From Phycisphaerales bacterium (GTDB lineage: Bacteria > Planctomycetota > Phycisphaerae > Phycisphaerales > UBA1924), in the NCBI GenBank assembly GCA_020847535.1, contig JADLBU010000042.1, positions 1 through 64,000 on the forward strand: DNA of 64,000 nucleotides. Reading direction: 5' to 3'. A program made the position numbers and the translations under genes. This document shows positions 16,813 to 25,941 of this stretch, piece by piece. The first letter of the stretch is position 1; each line of letters begins with the position of its first letter. Below the pieces are notes generated by a model. That model had not been told where the DNA came from and searched no databases. It worked only from the letters and a program-made list of their open reading frames with translations.

Positions 16813-16864
16813 GCGAAGCCGGATTGAGCAACCGATACGCCGGCGAATTGATTAGGAACTGGCG

Positions 16865-17255
16865 ATGCATCCAGTGGTACTGTTCCATGCAATCCTCGCC
16901 GCGAGCATGTGGTCGGCGCTGGCTGTGGGCCAGCCCGCGAAGCAGCCCGAAACACCACCGGCAAAGCAACCGGCTCGCAAGTCCGGCACGCAGACACCGC
17001 GTCAGTGCGCTGACAAGGACGCAGCCCTCGGGGCGATTCTCGCAACCGCGTTCGAGACCGGCGATCTGGAGACTGGAGACTGGGGCACCTGCTTGAGGCC
17101 GACGGCCTCTCGCACGGCGGGCAGACCACGGCGGTTGCGTTGTTTTCTACAGAGCAGATCAGTACCGCAACGGCGATCACTTCCATACCGAGCGTCTGCC
17201 ACTCGCAATCATCAATGCCGCTTATGGCGATGCGGGCGGCCGCCCTGCGTTGTGA
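16865..17255 (+). pseudogene. Decayed secreted protein, two apparent frameshifts
   Basis: Coding-like sequence continues only if two frame changes are allowed. Frame one (ATG 16865) gives a signal-like start MHPVVLFHAILAASMWSALA and a Pro/Lys-rich linker to about 17075. Frame two reads HLLEADGLSHGGQTTAVA to about 17140. Frame three reads FYRADQYRNGDHFHTERLPL and on to GDAGGRPAL and a TGA at 17253-17255. Each piece looks like real protein, but the single-frame readings turn into Arg/Ser shadow. A doubled CTGGAGA word at about 17066-17080 marks the first break. Sequencing error is the alternative. Its end overlaps the antisense gene at 17212-17445. Confidence 0.4.
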
Positions 17256-17445
17256 CCAAATTTTTTCCGGTGTTCGCCCGCAGCGCCAGGGCGAGCACGC
17301 AGCCGAACGCGGCGAGGAAGAGGATCCACGACATGCCCGAGGGGGCGAGCCAGAGGCCGATGCCGACGAGCACGATCGCCAGCAGGATCAGGAACTGCTG
17401 CAGGAGCTTCCGTTGCGTGTGGTTCGATCGCAGTGCGCTGTTCAT
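17212..17445 (-). CDS. Small two-helix membrane protein
   Basis: A 77-residue protein starting at ATG 17445 after a strong GGAGGGAG. It has two hydrophobic helices (LLQQFLILLAIVLVGIGLWL and MSWILFLAAFGCVLALALRA) joined by a short PSG turn, and a basic His/Arg tail. It lies 26 bases downstream of ispG on the same strand, so it is probably the end of that transcript. No family is recognised. The 3' end overlaps the decayed gene on the other strand. Confidence 0.65.
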   Translation of the reverse strand: MNSALRSNHTQRKLLQQFLILLAIVLVGIGLWLAPSGMSWILFLAAFGCVLALALRANTGKNLVTTQGGRPHRHKRH

Positions 17446-17471
17446 GCTCCCTCCATCTCAGCGGGACACCA

Positions 17472-18791
17472 TCAGGACTTCCCGATCGTCAGCGAGGCAC
17501 GCTTTTCGACTTGGCCGGCGGCGATCTTCTCGTAGCCGGAGCCCAGTTCTCCGATCGGATCCGGCGGGATGATGTCCACCTTCTTTTCGCCGAGTTTGGC
17601 CTCGCCGCGGAGGACTCGGCCCTGGAAGTTGAGGCATTCGGCGAGCAGGCGATCGAGGATCTCGGGTTCGGAGACGTTGGCGACCTTTTCTCCCTGGACG
17701 TAGATGATGCCGCGGCGATCGCCGGCGAAGACGGCGACATCGGCGCCTTCGGCCTCACCGGGGCCGTTCACGATGCAGCCCATGACGGCGACCTTCATGG
17801 GGACGGTGATCTTCTCGGCGAGCTGCTTGCGGACATCCTGGACGAGCGTGAAGAGATCGACCTGGATGCGGCCGCAGGTGGGGCAGGCGATCAGGTCGGC
17901 ACCCTTGCGCTCGCGGAGGCCCATGGAATACAGCAGTTCGAGGCCATCCTCGACTTCGTAGATCGGATCGTTCGCGTAGCTGATGCGGATGGTGTCTCCG
18001 ATGCCGCTCGCGAGCATGGCGCCCAGGGCCGCGGCCGAGCGGATGCAGCCGGTCTCCTTGGGGCCGGCGTGGGTGACGCCCAGGTGGAGCGGGTGATTGA
18101 AGCGCTCTCCGATCGCCGTGTAGGCATCGATCACCAGGGATGCATCCATGCTCTTGGCAGAGATCGCGATGTCGTGGAAGTCCTGCTCGTAGAAGATATC
18201 GAGGTATTCCTCGAGCTTGGCGATCATGATCGCGAGCATGTAGCCGTGCTTGTGATCGCTGAAGACCTGGCCGAGCTCTTTCATGCGCTTCTGCTTGTCG
18301 CGGCGCTCGATGATGGAGCCTTCGTTGACGCCGATGCGGATGGGGATGCCCTTGCCGCCGTTGGCGGACTTGCAGGCCTGGATGACATCGATGACCTGCT
18401 TGCGGTCCTGGATGTTGCCGGGGTTGAGGCGGATCTTGTGGACGCCGGCCTCGACGGCTTCGAGGGCGCGCTGGAAGTGGAAGTGGACATCGGCGACGAT
18501 GGGGATGTTGACCTGCGGGAGGATTTCCTTGAGGGCCTCGGTGTCCTTCTTTTCGGGGACGGCGACCCGGACGATGTCGGCCCCGCCGCCGACGGTTCCG
18601 GCGGCGAGCTTGTTGATCTCGCGGATGCAGGCATCGATGTCGTGGGTGTAGCCGGCGGTCATGGTCTGGACGGAGACCGGGGCGGGCGTTGTGGGGTTGC
18701 CGTGCTTGTCGGGAAGGCCGCCGCCGATGCGGATGAGTCCGACTCGGGAATCACCGATGACGATCTGGCGGGTGGGGCGGCGGGCGTGCAT
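17472..18791 (-). CDS. ispG: 4-hydroxy-3-methylbut-2-enyl diphosphate synthase IspG
   Basis: The 439-residue enzyme converts MEcPP to HMBPP in the MEP isoprenoid pathway using a [4Fe-4S] cluster. The N-terminal TIM barrel shows PVSVQTMTAGYTHD, ADIVRVAVPEKKDTEAL, PIVADVHFHFQRALEAVEAG and KIRLNPGNI. The C-terminal part has the cluster Cys in CPTCGRIQVDL and CIVNGPGEAEGADV. Length and layout are those of bacterial GcpE/IspG. The start is at 18791, divergent from the VWA gene with 63 bases between. A small membrane gene follows 26 bases downstream. Confidence 0.97.
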   Translation of the reverse strand: MHARRPTRQIVIGDSRVGLIRIGGGLPDKHGNPTTPAPVSVQTMTAGYTHDIDACIREINKLAAGTVGGGADIVRVAVPEKKDTEALKEILPQVNIPIVADVHFHFQRALEAVEAGVHKIRLNPGNIQDRKQVIDVIQACKSANGGKGIPIRIGVNEGSIIERRDKQKRMKELGQVFSDHKHGYMLAIMIAKLEEYLDIFYEQDFHDIAISAKSMDASLVIDAYTAIGERFNHPLHLGVTHAGPKETGCIRSAAALGAMLASGIGDTIRISYANDPIYEVEDGLELLYSMGLRERKGADLIACPTCGRIQVDLFTLVQDVRKQLAEKITVPMKVAVMGCIVNGPGEAEGADVAVFAGDRRGIIYVQGEKVANVSEPEILDRLLAECLNFQGRVLRGEAKLGEKKVDIIPPDPIGELGSGYEKIAAGQVEKRASLTIGKS

Positions 18792-18854
18792 GAGAGGATG
18801 GTACGTTCGGCGCAGCCGCGGGATCGCGATCCGGCCTTGATTGCTGGCTTCTGA

Positions 18855-21800
18855 ATGAGGGGGGATGGCGCATTCCTACGCTTGCCCGTGCCCTTCCACA
18901 TTGAACAGCCCCTCTGGCTGCTTTCGGCCCTGGCGGCGATCCCCATGGCCGGGATCGCGTTGACGCATTTTGCGGGGATGTCGCGGCTGCGGCGGGTGAT
19001 GTCGGGGATCACGCGGATTGCGTTGATCGCCCTGATCGCGGCGATCCTGGCGGGGATCGCGAGCGTTCGTGAGACCGACCGGCTCGCGGTGATCGCGGTG
19101 GTCGATGTCTCGACATCGGTGCAGCGGGTGCCGGCGGAGGGGGTTGGGTCGGGGGTGGGGGCCGCCGGATCCAATGTCTCGACGCTCCAGGCGATCCGGA
19201 CGCAGCTCTTGCGGGCGACCGCACAGCGTGGGCAGGATGATCTCCTGGGGATCGTTGCGTTCGATGGCCGGCCGGTGCTGGTGGCATCGCCGACGACTCC
19301 GCTGAGCACGGGCGGCGCGGAGATCGCCGACCGGCCGCTGGAATACAAGGTCCAGGAGGGGACCAACATCGCCGATGCCCTTTCGCTGGCGGCGACCCTG
19401 ATCCCATCGGATGCGACGGGGCGGCTGCTCTTGATCACCGATGGGGTGCAGACGAGCGGGGATGCGCTGGCGGCAGCGCGAAGGATCGCCGCGAGCGACA
19501 CCGCGCTAGGGCCTTCACAGGGTGTGCCGATCGATGTGGTGCCGATCCGGTACCGGCTTCGGCCGGAGGTGATCGTCGAATCGGTGGATGCGCCGCCAAT
19601 GTCGCCGGTGGGAGCGCCGGTGACAGTGCGGGCGGTGCTGCGATCGACGGATCCGGCGAGCGGGACGGTGATGCTGTTTGATAATGACTCGGCGGTGGAT
19701 ATCAACGGGGATGAGCCGGGGCTGAGCCGGCGGGTGAAGCTGGAGGCGGGTCCGAACTTGTTTGTCGCGGAGATCCCGGTGGGGGTTTCGCGTGTCCACC
19801 GCTTCAAGATCGAGTTCGAGCCCGATATCGCGGCAAGCGCGGCCGAGGCGGGTGATCGGCTGGTTGACAACAACTCCGGTGAGGCGTTCACCATCACGCC
19901 CAGCGTGGGGTCGGTGCTGCTTGTGGATGGGGTGACCGAGTTCGGTGAATCACAGACACCTTCGCCGCTCGCGGCATCGCTGCGGGATGCGGACATCAAT
20001 GTGACCGTCGTTTCTGCGGGTGCGATGCCCTCGGATCTGCTGGCCCTTCAGAACTACGACCTGGTGATCCTCGAAAACGTGCCGGCGGATGCGGTGTCAA
20101 CGGCGGCGCAACAGGCGCTGGCGACCCATGTCAAGGACATGGCGGCGGGGCTGGTGATGATCGGGGGGCCGATGTCGTTCGGGGCGGGGGGTTGGAAGGG
20201 GTCGGTGATCGAGCCGATTCTGCCGGTCAAGCTCGAATTGCCGGACACGCTGGTGGAGCCGGAGGCGGCGATCATCTTTGTGCTGGACAATTCGGGATCG
20301 ATGAACAGAAGCGTGATGGGATCATCGCGTTCCCAGCAGGAGATCGCCAACGAGGCGGCAGCGCGGGCGGTAATGACGCTGAGCCGGGCTGATCTGGTTG
20401 GAGTCATCGAGTTCAACAGCCAGGCGGAGGTCATCGTGCCGCTGGCGTTGAACACCGCGCCGACGCAGACCGCGCAGAAGATCCGGGACATCACCGCCGG
20501 CGGGGGAACCAATGCAGGACCGGGGCTGGAGGAAGCCCGCAAGCAGATGTCGGGGGTGAAGGCCAAGGCCAAGCATGTGATTCTGCTGTCGGATGGGCGT
20601 TCGCAGCGCGCCGAGTCATTGCCGCAGATGGCGACCGTGATGAAGGCCGAGGGGATCACGGTCTCGACGATCTCCGTGGGCGATGGCGCAGACCTTGCGA
20701 CGATGAAGGCGGTCGCTCAGAACGGCGGGGGTGAGCCGCACGAGGTCACCAATCCCAATGTGCTGCCGCGGATCTTTCTGAAGGCGATCCGGGTGATCCG
20801 TACGCCGTTGTATCGCGAGGAGCTGTTCGATCCGGTGGTCACGGATGCTTCCCCGGGGCCGCTGCGCGGGCTGGGCAAGCCGCCGGAGCTTGGGGGCCTC
20901 AACCTCACGCAGCCGCGGCCCGAGCCGACGATCATCAACGCGATCACCAGCCCCAAGGGTGAACCGGTGCTTTCGATCTGGCGAGCGGAACTGGGGCAGG
21001 TCGCGGCGTTCACATCGGATGCCGGCGAGTGGGCCAGGGGCTGGGTGGGATGGCGGGGGTATCAGCAGTTCTGGGCGCAGATGGTGCGATCGCTGTCGAG
21101 GCCGACGCAGGATCGGCTCTTTCGTCCGCGATTGGAGGCTCGTGGGGCGGACCTTGTGATCCGGCTGGAGGCGATGGAAGAGGATGGCAAGGCATTGGAT
21201 GCGCTGGAGGTGCCGGCGAGCGTGTACACACCTTCGGGGCAAGAGGTGACGGTGATCCTGAAGCAATCAGGCAGCGGGATTTATGAGGGAGTCGTGCCGG
21301 CGACGGAGACCGGGACGCACGTGACGGTGCTGCGACCGACATCCGGGAGCCGCAAGTTCGCGCCCGTGATCGCCGGGACATCGGTCCGCGCGGGGCTTGA
21401 ATCTCAGCGTCTGGAATCGGATGCAGCGTTGGTCGAATCGATCGCTCGCCAGAGCGGAGGGCGGGTCTTTGAACTGGCCAACCTGGGGGCGGGGAAGCTC
21501 TTTGACCGTGCGGGGATTCAGCCGCGTCGGACGCTTCTGCCCCTGGTCGATCTTCTCCTGCCGTGGGCACTTGCAGCGCTGCTGCTGGATATCGGGATGC
21601 GGCGGATCGCGTGGGATCGGCTGATTCCGGAGCGAGCGCCTGTGCGTGCGCGCGAGTTCAAATCGCTCGCCGAGCGGCTTGGGCACATCCCGGCGGCGAG
21701 CGGACCGCAGTCTGGGGAATCGCCCAGCGCGTTCACGGATCGCGATGCGGCGGAGCTTGCAATGGCGCAGCGCGACCGCAGGATCGCCGAGCGGCTCGCC

Positions 21801-21971
21801 GCAGCGCGGGCGGCATCGGCGTCATCACCGGTGGGGAACTCGCCCGTTGCGACCGCTGAGCAGCCACCGTCCACGGCGGCACCCGAGGCCGCGCAGGACG
21901 AACCGGAATCTCAGTCGGGGCTGGCGGCGGCCAAGCGCCGGGCGCTGCGGAGATTCAAGGAGGATGCATGA
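18855..21971 (+). CDS. Giant VWA / glutamine-amidotransferase-like membrane protein
   Basis: The 1038-residue protein has two N-terminal hydrophobic segments (about 17-33 and 48-72). A first VWA-like domain begins AVIAVVDVSTSVQRV (about 78), with a DxSxS metal site. A GATase1-like domain follows (about 350-465; SVLLVDGVTEFGES, YDLVILENVP, LVMIGGPMSFGAGGW). A canonical VWA domain starts AIIFVLDNSGSMNRS (about 472), with a later HVILLSDGRSQ. A C-terminal transmembrane helix (LPLVDLLLPWALAALLLDIG, about 893) leads to a charged cytoplasmic tail. Large inner-membrane VWA proteins of this plan are frequent in planctomycetes; their role is unproven. The stop overlaps the next start (ATGA at 21968). 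Confidence 0.88.
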   Translation: MRGDGAFLRLPVPFHIEQPLWLLSALAAIPMAGIALTHFAGMSRLRRVMSGITRIALIALIAAILAGIASVRETDRLAVIAVVDVSTSVQRVPAEGVGSGVGAAGSNVSTLQAIRTQLLRATAQRGQDDLLGIVAFDGRPVLVASPTTPLSTGGAEIADRPLEYKVQEGTNIADALSLAATLIPSDATGRLLLITDGVQTSGDALAAARRIAASDTALGPSQGVPIDVVPIRYRLRPEVIVESVDAPPMSPVGAPVTVRAVLRSTDPASGTVMLFDNDSAVDINGDEPGLSRRVKLEAGPNLFVAEIPVGVSRVHRFKIEFEPDIAASAAEAGDRLVDNNSGEAFTITPSVGSVLLVDGVTEFGESQTPSPLAASLRDADINVTVVSAGAMPSDLLALQNYDLVILENVPADAVSTAAQQALATHVKDMAAGLVMIGGPMSFGAGGWKGSVIEPILPVKLELPDTLVEPEAAIIFVLDNSGSMNRSVMGSSRSQQEIANEAAARAVMTLSRADLVGVIEFNSQAEVIVPLALNTAPTQTAQKIRDITAGGGTNAGPGLEEARKQMSGVKAKAKHVILLSDGRSQRAESLPQMATVMKAEGITVSTISVGDGADLATMKAVAQNGGGEPHEVTNPNVLPRIFLKAIRVIRTPLYREELFDPVVTDASPGPLRGLGKPPELGGLNLTQPRPEPTIINAITSPKGEPVLSIWRAELGQVAAFTSDAGEWARGWVGWRGYQQFWAQMVRSLSRPTQDRLFRPRLEARGADLVIRLEAMEEDGKALDALEVPASVYTPSGQEVTVILKQSGSGIYEGVVPATETGTHVTVLRPTSGSRKFAPVIAGTSVRAGLESQRLESDAALVESIARQSGGRVFELANLGAGKLFDRAGIQPRRTLLPLVDLLLPWALAALLLDIGMRRIAWDRLIPERAPVRAREFKSLAERLGHIPAASGPQSGESPSAFTDRDAAELAMAQRDRRIAERLAAARAASASSPVGNSPVATAEQPPSTAAPEAAQDEPESQSGLAAAKRRALRRFKEDA

Positions 21972-22759
21972 GCGATCATCGCACGACTCCTGCCGAACTC
22001 GATGCCAGGCTGCATGACATGAATCCCACGGGCCGGTTCAGCGATCGCGTGGGTGATTACGTGAAGTTCCGGCCGACGTATCCATCGTCGGCGATCGATT
22101 GGATCCTGGATGGCATGGGCGCCGCCAGGAACCTGATTGCCGCGGACATCGGCGCGGGGACGGGGATCTCGGCACGGCTGCTGGCCGATCGCGGAGTGCG
22201 GGTGCTGGCGATCGAGCCCAATGCCGACATGCGTGCGGGGGCGGAACCGCATCCGCTGGTCGAATGGCGCGATGGGGCCGCGGAGGCAACAGGACTGGAT
22301 TCGGCATCGGTGGACCTCGTGCTGTGCGCGCAGGCGTTCCACTGGTTCCGACCTCAGGAATCGCTCGGGGAATTTCATCGCATCCTGCGCGATCGCGGTC
22401 GGCTGGCGCTGGTGTGGAACCAGCGGGATGCGCACGATCCGGTGACGATGGAGTACACGGCGGCGATCCGGGAGGCGAGCGGAGAAAGCCGCGCGGAGCG
22501 GATGCCCTTTGATCCTGGCGTGGCCGCGGGAAGCGGCAGGTTTACACCCGTGGTGCTCAACGCGTTTTCGCACTCGCAACGCCTGACGCGCGAGGGTTTG
22601 ATCGGGCGGGCAACCAGCGCTTCCTACGCACCGAAGGCTGGCCCGCTGTTTGATCGATTGGTTGCCCGGCTCGAGGGTATGCACAAGGCGCACGCGGATG
22701 CCGATGCCATGGTCGAGCTTCGATATGTGACGCAGGTGTTTATCAGCGTTTCGAAATGA
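21968..22759 (+). CDS. Class I SAM-dependent methyltransferase
   Basis: The 263-residue protein has a Rossmann methyltransferase core: motif I LIAADIGAGTGISARLLADR, the acidic ribose-binding VRVLAIEPNADM, then ASVDLVLCAQAFHWF and RGRLALVWNQRD. This pattern fits the UbiE/Methyltransf_11 type that often acts on small molecules; HWF occurs in trans-aconitate methyltransferase-like relatives. It is probably cytosolic. Translation is likely coupled to the VWA gene through the ATGA overlap. The substrate is unknown. Confidence 0.9.
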   Translation: MSDHRTTPAELDARLHDMNPTGRFSDRVGDYVKFRPTYPSSAIDWILDGMGAARNLIAADIGAGTGISARLLADRGVRVLAIEPNADMRAGAEPHPLVEWRDGAAEATGLDSASVDLVLCAQAFHWFRPQESLGEFHRILRDRGRLALVWNQRDAHDPVTMEYTAAIREASGESRAERMPFDPGVAAGSGRFTPVVLNAFSHSQRLTREGLIGRATSASYAPKAGPLFDRLVARLEGMHKAHADADAMVELRYVTQVFISVSK

Positions 22760-22772
22760 GCGGGGGATCGTG

Positions 22773-23171
22773 ATGACCACTGGATCGCTGGCGATACCTC
22801 TTGGGATCTTTGTGGGAGCCGGCACCGGCGGGCTTCTGCGCTACTGGCTTGGCGGGTTTGTGCAATCGCTGCACGGATCAGCGTTTCCATTGGGAACGAT
22901 GGCCGTGAACATCAGCGGTTGCCTGGCGATGGGATACCTGGCCGCGCAGTGGTCAGGCCCGGGCGCCATCCGCGCCGATGTAAAGGCGATGATCCTGATC
23001 GGCGTGCTGGGCGGCTATACAACGTTCTCGGCCTTTGGCCAGGACACGCTGACGCTGGTGCAGGCCGGCCAATGGCTGCGCGCTGCGGGATACGCGATCG
23101 GCAGCGTGGCGCTGAGCCTGGCTGCCGTGTGGTTGGGAGCATCGCTCGCCGGCAAACAGGCAACCATCTGA
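22773..23171 (+). CDS. crcB: Fluoride ion channel CrcB/FluC
   Basis: The 132-residue protein has four membrane helices and the family motifs GAGTGGLLRYWLGG, FPLGTMAVNISGCLAMGYLA and LIGVLGGYTTFSAFGQDTL. Two copies form a dual-topology channel that lets fluoride leave the cell. The ATG at 22773 is chosen because GGGGG lies 6 bases upstream; a GTG at 22770 would leave only 3. It follows the methyltransferase by 13 bases. I do not see a fluoride riboswitch upstream; the preceding bases are coding sequence, so regulation probably comes from the shared transcript. Confidence 0.95.
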   Translation: MTTGSLAIPLGIFVGAGTGGLLRYWLGGFVQSLHGSAFPLGTMAVNISGCLAMGYLAAQWSGPGAIRADVKAMILIGVLGGYTTFSAFGQDTLTLVQAGQWLRAAGYAIGSVALSLAAVWLGASLAGKQATI

Positions 23172-23206
23172 ACGCAGGAAGCACCGGCGTTTTTCTCCAA
23201 TCCGCG

Positions 23207-23230
23207 TGTAACCGGCGCGAATGCGTTACA
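23207..23230. promoter_or_regulatory. Inverted repeat TGTAAC-N12-GTTACA
   Basis: Six-base arms separated by 12 bases, lying about 60 bp upstream of the candidate GH16 promoter. The TGTAA/TTACA half-sites resemble those of the perfect palindrome at 24847-24860, so this may be a second, diverged site for the local LacI regulator. Short arms make chance a fair alternative. Confidence 0.3.
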
Positions 23231-23289
23231 TGCCGACCAAAACACCTGGAACCGTGCTTTCACATCTCCAGGCGGAGCGGAAATAGTCG

Positions 23290-23318
23290 TTGTCAAGCAT
23301 CGCGGCGATCCGTATCCT
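23290..23318 (+). promoter_or_regulatory. Candidate sigma-70 promoter for GH16 gene
   Basis: TTGTCA (23290-23295), a 17-base spacer, then TATCCT (23313-23318). The ATG at 23348 lies 29 bases beyond the -10 box, with a GGAGG ribosome-binding site between. Match quality is fair, and spacing is optimal. Confidence 0.45.
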
Positions 23319-23347
23319 GCGAGGGTAACGCCACTCGGAGGTCCGCG

Positions 23348-24754
23348 ATGCGCACTCATGTAACCAAGCTCACCAACGCCCTGCTCGCCGCCCCGATCCT
23401 GTGCATGGCGGCGATCGCCGGCGCCCAGACCTGCCCGCCCGACGGGTGGATCCCGACCTGGAGCGATGAGTTCAGCGGCACGACGCTCGATGGCAGCAAG
23501 TGGCGGGCCGAGAACGCCGCCCTGGTGAAGAACAACGAGCTGCAGTACTACCACCCATCGCACGTCACGCTCGCCAATGGGATGATGACGATCAAGAGCA
23601 CGGACACGCCGATGGGCGGCCGGCCGTACACCTCGGGACTGATCGAGACCAAGGGGAGATTCGCGCAGAAGTTCGGGCGCATCGAGATGCGTGCCAAGCT
23701 GCCCAAGACCAAGGGCATCTGGCCGGCGTTCTGGACACTGCCCGCGGCGGGCCAGTGGCCGCCCGAGATCGACATCATGGAGCTGCTGGGGCACCAGCCG
23801 TACAAGATGTACATGACGCACCACTGGGGCAACTGGCCCAACGTGCAGTCGGAGCACGACTTCTTCCTCGGGCCGGATTTCAGCGCTGATTTTCATACGT
23901 TTCGCGCCGATTGGCACCCCGATCGCATCGAGTACTACGTCGATGAGGTGATGCGGGCCAAGCACGAGAGCAACATCCCTCAGGAGCCCTTCTACATCAT
24001 CATCAACACCGCGGTGGGCGGGGACTGGCCCGGGAACCCGGACGGGACCACGGTGTTTCCGCAGTTTTTCGTGGTTGACTACGTGCGCGTCTATTCGTAC
24101 GACCCGCAGCGCCAGAAGCTGACCAACCCTGGGTTCGAGACGATGCCATCGCTGACGGGGTGGGGCAAGTACGGCAACGCCTTCACGCAGTCGGGCCAGC
24201 AGTACACGGGCTCACAGGCCGGCAAGCTCTACGGGCAGTTCAACGGCTCGTTCAATTCATCGGGGATCTACCAGGACATCACCGTGAGCCCCGGGCAGCG
24301 GGTGCGAGGGACCTCGTACTGGTACAACTGGTCCAGCGACTCCATGCGAGCGGACAACTACTGCGAGATGCGGATCGAGTGGCGCAACGCGGTGAACACA
24401 GTGATCTCGACCGAGTCCGTGCGCACGCTCGATGCGGCATCCCCGCAGAACACGCACCTGCCGTTCGAGCTGCGGGCGGATGCGCCGGCGGGGACGGCCA
24501 AGGCACGTTTGCTCTTTGTCTTCTTCCAGCCGCAGATGGCTTCGGGGGCGGCCTTCATCGACACCTGCGAGTTCGGCATCATCGATGAATGCCCCGCCGA
24601 CTTTGATCGCACGGGTTTCGTGGACACCGATGATTTCGATGGGTTCATCGAGGTCTTCGAGGCCGGGTATGAATGCGCCGACTTCGATCGGTCCGGGTTC
24701 GTGGATACGGACGATTTCGATGCGTTCGTTCGGGCGTTTGAACTAGGGTGCTAG
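23348..24754 (+). CDS. Secreted GH16 glycoside hydrolase with CBM-like and dockerin-like domains
   Basis: The 468-residue exported enzyme has a signal peptide to about residue 26 (AAIAGAQ). The GH16 domain covers about 33-258: WIPTWSDEFSGTTLDGSKW, then KGIWPAFWTLP and the catalytic EIDIMELLG with nucleophile and acid/base Glu (about 140-145). GH16 enzymes cut beta-1,3/1,4-glucans, agarose, porphyran or carrageenan. A CBM4/9-like beta-sandwich follows (about 258-410, opening LTNPGFETMPSLTGWGKYG). The tail is two EF-hand-like repeats, ADFDRTGFVDTDDFDGFIEV and ADFDRSGFVDTDDFDAFVRA, ending ELGC. The start has a GGAGG site. It is the first gene of the carbohydrate locus; the exact polysaccharide cannot be fixed. 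Confidence 0.94.
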   Translation: MRTHVTKLTNALLAAPILCMAAIAGAQTCPPDGWIPTWSDEFSGTTLDGSKWRAENAALVKNNELQYYHPSHVTLANGMMTIKSTDTPMGGRPYTSGLIETKGRFAQKFGRIEMRAKLPKTKGIWPAFWTLPAAGQWPPEIDIMELLGHQPYKMYMTHHWGNWPNVQSEHDFFLGPDFSADFHTFRADWHPDRIEYYVDEVMRAKHESNIPQEPFYIIINTAVGGDWPGNPDGTTVFPQFFVVDYVRVYSYDPQRQKLTNPGFETMPSLTGWGKYGNAFTQSGQQYTGSQAGKLYGQFNGSFNSSGIYQDITVSPGQRVRGTSYWYNWSSDSMRADNYCEMRIEWRNAVNTVISTESVRTLDAASPQNTHLPFELRADAPAGTAKARLLFVFFQPQMASGAAFIDTCEFGIIDECPADFDRTGFVDTDDFDGFIEVFEAGYECADFDRSGFVDTDDFDAFVRAFELGC

Positions 24755-24846
24755 GCTCGTCGGGCCCACCAGCGCCCGCTCCACCAGACAAGGCGATGGT
24801 CTGTTCGAGGAGGATGTAACCTGAGAAGGCGTTCTCCGGGGACGCA

Positions 24847-24860
24847 TGTAAGCGCTTACA
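24847..24860. promoter_or_regulatory. Perfect LacI-type operator palindrome
   Basis: TGTAAGCGCTTACA is a perfect 14-bp palindrome with the central CG pair typical of LacI/CcpA-family operators. It lies 27 bp upstream of the -35 box of the pseudopilin gene and about 1.1 kb before the LacI-type regulator gene, which is its most likely reader. Confidence 0.7.
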
Positions 24861-24887
24861 GCTCGCTGGGGTTGGTTGCGTTGACGC

Positions 24888-24916
24888 TTGACAGCCACCC
24901 TGCGTACTCGTTACGG
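24888..24916 (+). promoter_or_regulatory. Candidate promoter for pseudopilin-LacI unit
   Basis: A perfect -35 box TTGACA (24888-24893), a 17-base spacer, and a weak -10 box TTACGG (24911-24916). The weak -10 lies inside a palindrome, as expected for a regulated promoter. Confidence 0.45.
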
Positions 24917-24933
24917 TAACGTTTCATAAACGT
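24909..24933. promoter_or_regulatory. Two overlapping palindromes on the -10 region
   Basis: CGTTACGGTAACG (24909-24921) is an odd-centred perfect palindrome covering the -10 box. ACGTTT-CAT-AAACGT (24919-24933) directly follows and overlaps it. Bound protein here would block transcription. Both could be operators of the LacI regulator or of a second factor. Confidence 0.5.
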
Positions 24934-24971
24934 ATCTCAACATCGATCACCAGCGCTGCACGGAGAGGCAC

Positions 24972-25850
24972 GTGACAAGGACGGGACACACCCAGAAGCT
25001 TCCGCGAGCCGGTTTCACGCTCATCGAGCTGTTGGTCGTGATCGCGATCATCGCCCTGCTGATCGGCATCCTGCTGCCGGCCCTGGGCAAGGCCCGCGAG
25101 GCAGGGCGGACCGCCGCGTGCATGGGCAACGTCAAGCAGATCGTGGTGGCAGCGCACTTCTACGCCAACGACAACCGGGACAAGATCTGGCTGGACCGGT
25201 ACGAAGGCCCCGGCCCTCAGAAACTGATCCAGACCTGGGCGCGCACCGAGGTCAACGATGGCGTGTGGGAGCCCGGGCTGCTCTTCAAGTACATCAGCGC
25301 GGCGGACCGGCTGACCGAGTGCCCGACCAATCGCCGGCGCGGGCCCAAGGCCGACAAGCAGACCAACAAGGACACCGGCAAGAACGTTCACGGCGGGAGC
25401 ACGACGCTGGACTTCGACTACACGATGGTCAGGAGCACGGGCGGCGCCAAGCTGGGCATCGACATCTTCGCCGGGTACGTCAACCCCGACAAGCCGGCGC
25501 CCACCAAGCTCAACGAGGCAGATGGCAAGGCGATCAACCGCCTCAAGGCGCTCCCGATCTTCGCCGAGGAGAGCAGCTACTGCTACAACGGGGAGGACAC
25601 GGACGGCTTGTGGTGCATGGATGACCAGATCACTCCCCGGCACAACAACCAGGGCCACTTCGGCTACCTCGACGGGCAGGTATCGCTCTTCAGGCCGGCG
25701 AGCGATGGGGATGAGATGATCGACGACAAGAACAAGGACTTCCGCGCGTTTGATGTGTACGTCAACCGCAGCGGGCGGGACACCTCGTGGGTGAAGCTCT
25801 ATCCCAACAAGGACCACCCGTACGGCTGGATCAACGATCCGAAGTATTGA
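24972..25850 (+). CDS. Type II pseudopilin-like protein with H-x9-DG-like C-terminus
   Basis: The 292-residue protein starts at GTG 24972 after GGAGAGG. Residues 13-33 form a textbook prepilin leader: [20 protein letters not shown], with cleavage after Gly and Glu at +5. The globular part is acidic and hydrophilic. It ends with a [20 protein letters not shown] segment matching the H-x9-DG motif of the planctomycete-expanded prepilin family. Such proteins need a prepilin peptidase and a type II/IV secretion platform, neither present here. Its place between GH16 and the LacI gene, behind an operator, suggests induction together with the polysaccharide genes, perhaps as a surface or secretion component. 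Confidence 0.92.
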   Translation: MTRTGHTQKLPRAGFTLIELLVVIAIIALLIGILLPALGKAREAGRTAACMGNVKQIVVAAHFYANDNRDKIWLDRYEGPGPQKLIQTWARTEVNDGVWEPGLLFKYISAADRLTECPTNRRRGPKADKQTNKDTGKNVHGGSTTLDFDYTMVRSTGGAKLGIDIFAGYVNPDKPAPTKLNEADGKAINRLKALPIFAEESSYCYNGEDTDGLWCMDDQITPRHNNQGHFGYLDGQVSLFRPASDGDEMIDDKNKDFRAFDVYVNRSGRDTSWVKLYPNKDHPYGWINDPKY

Positions 25851-25941
25851 TGGATGAACGCGGAGCGCAACGTCCCGCTGTGAGCGGACGGCCGAACTTG
25901 GCTGAACGCATGGATCACAAGGGCGGGCTCGGAGTGGATGA

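Noticed and set aside
22740-22773. Fluoride riboswitch before crcB
   Set aside because: The space is coding sequence of the methyltransferase plus 13 bases; the riboswitch core is absent.
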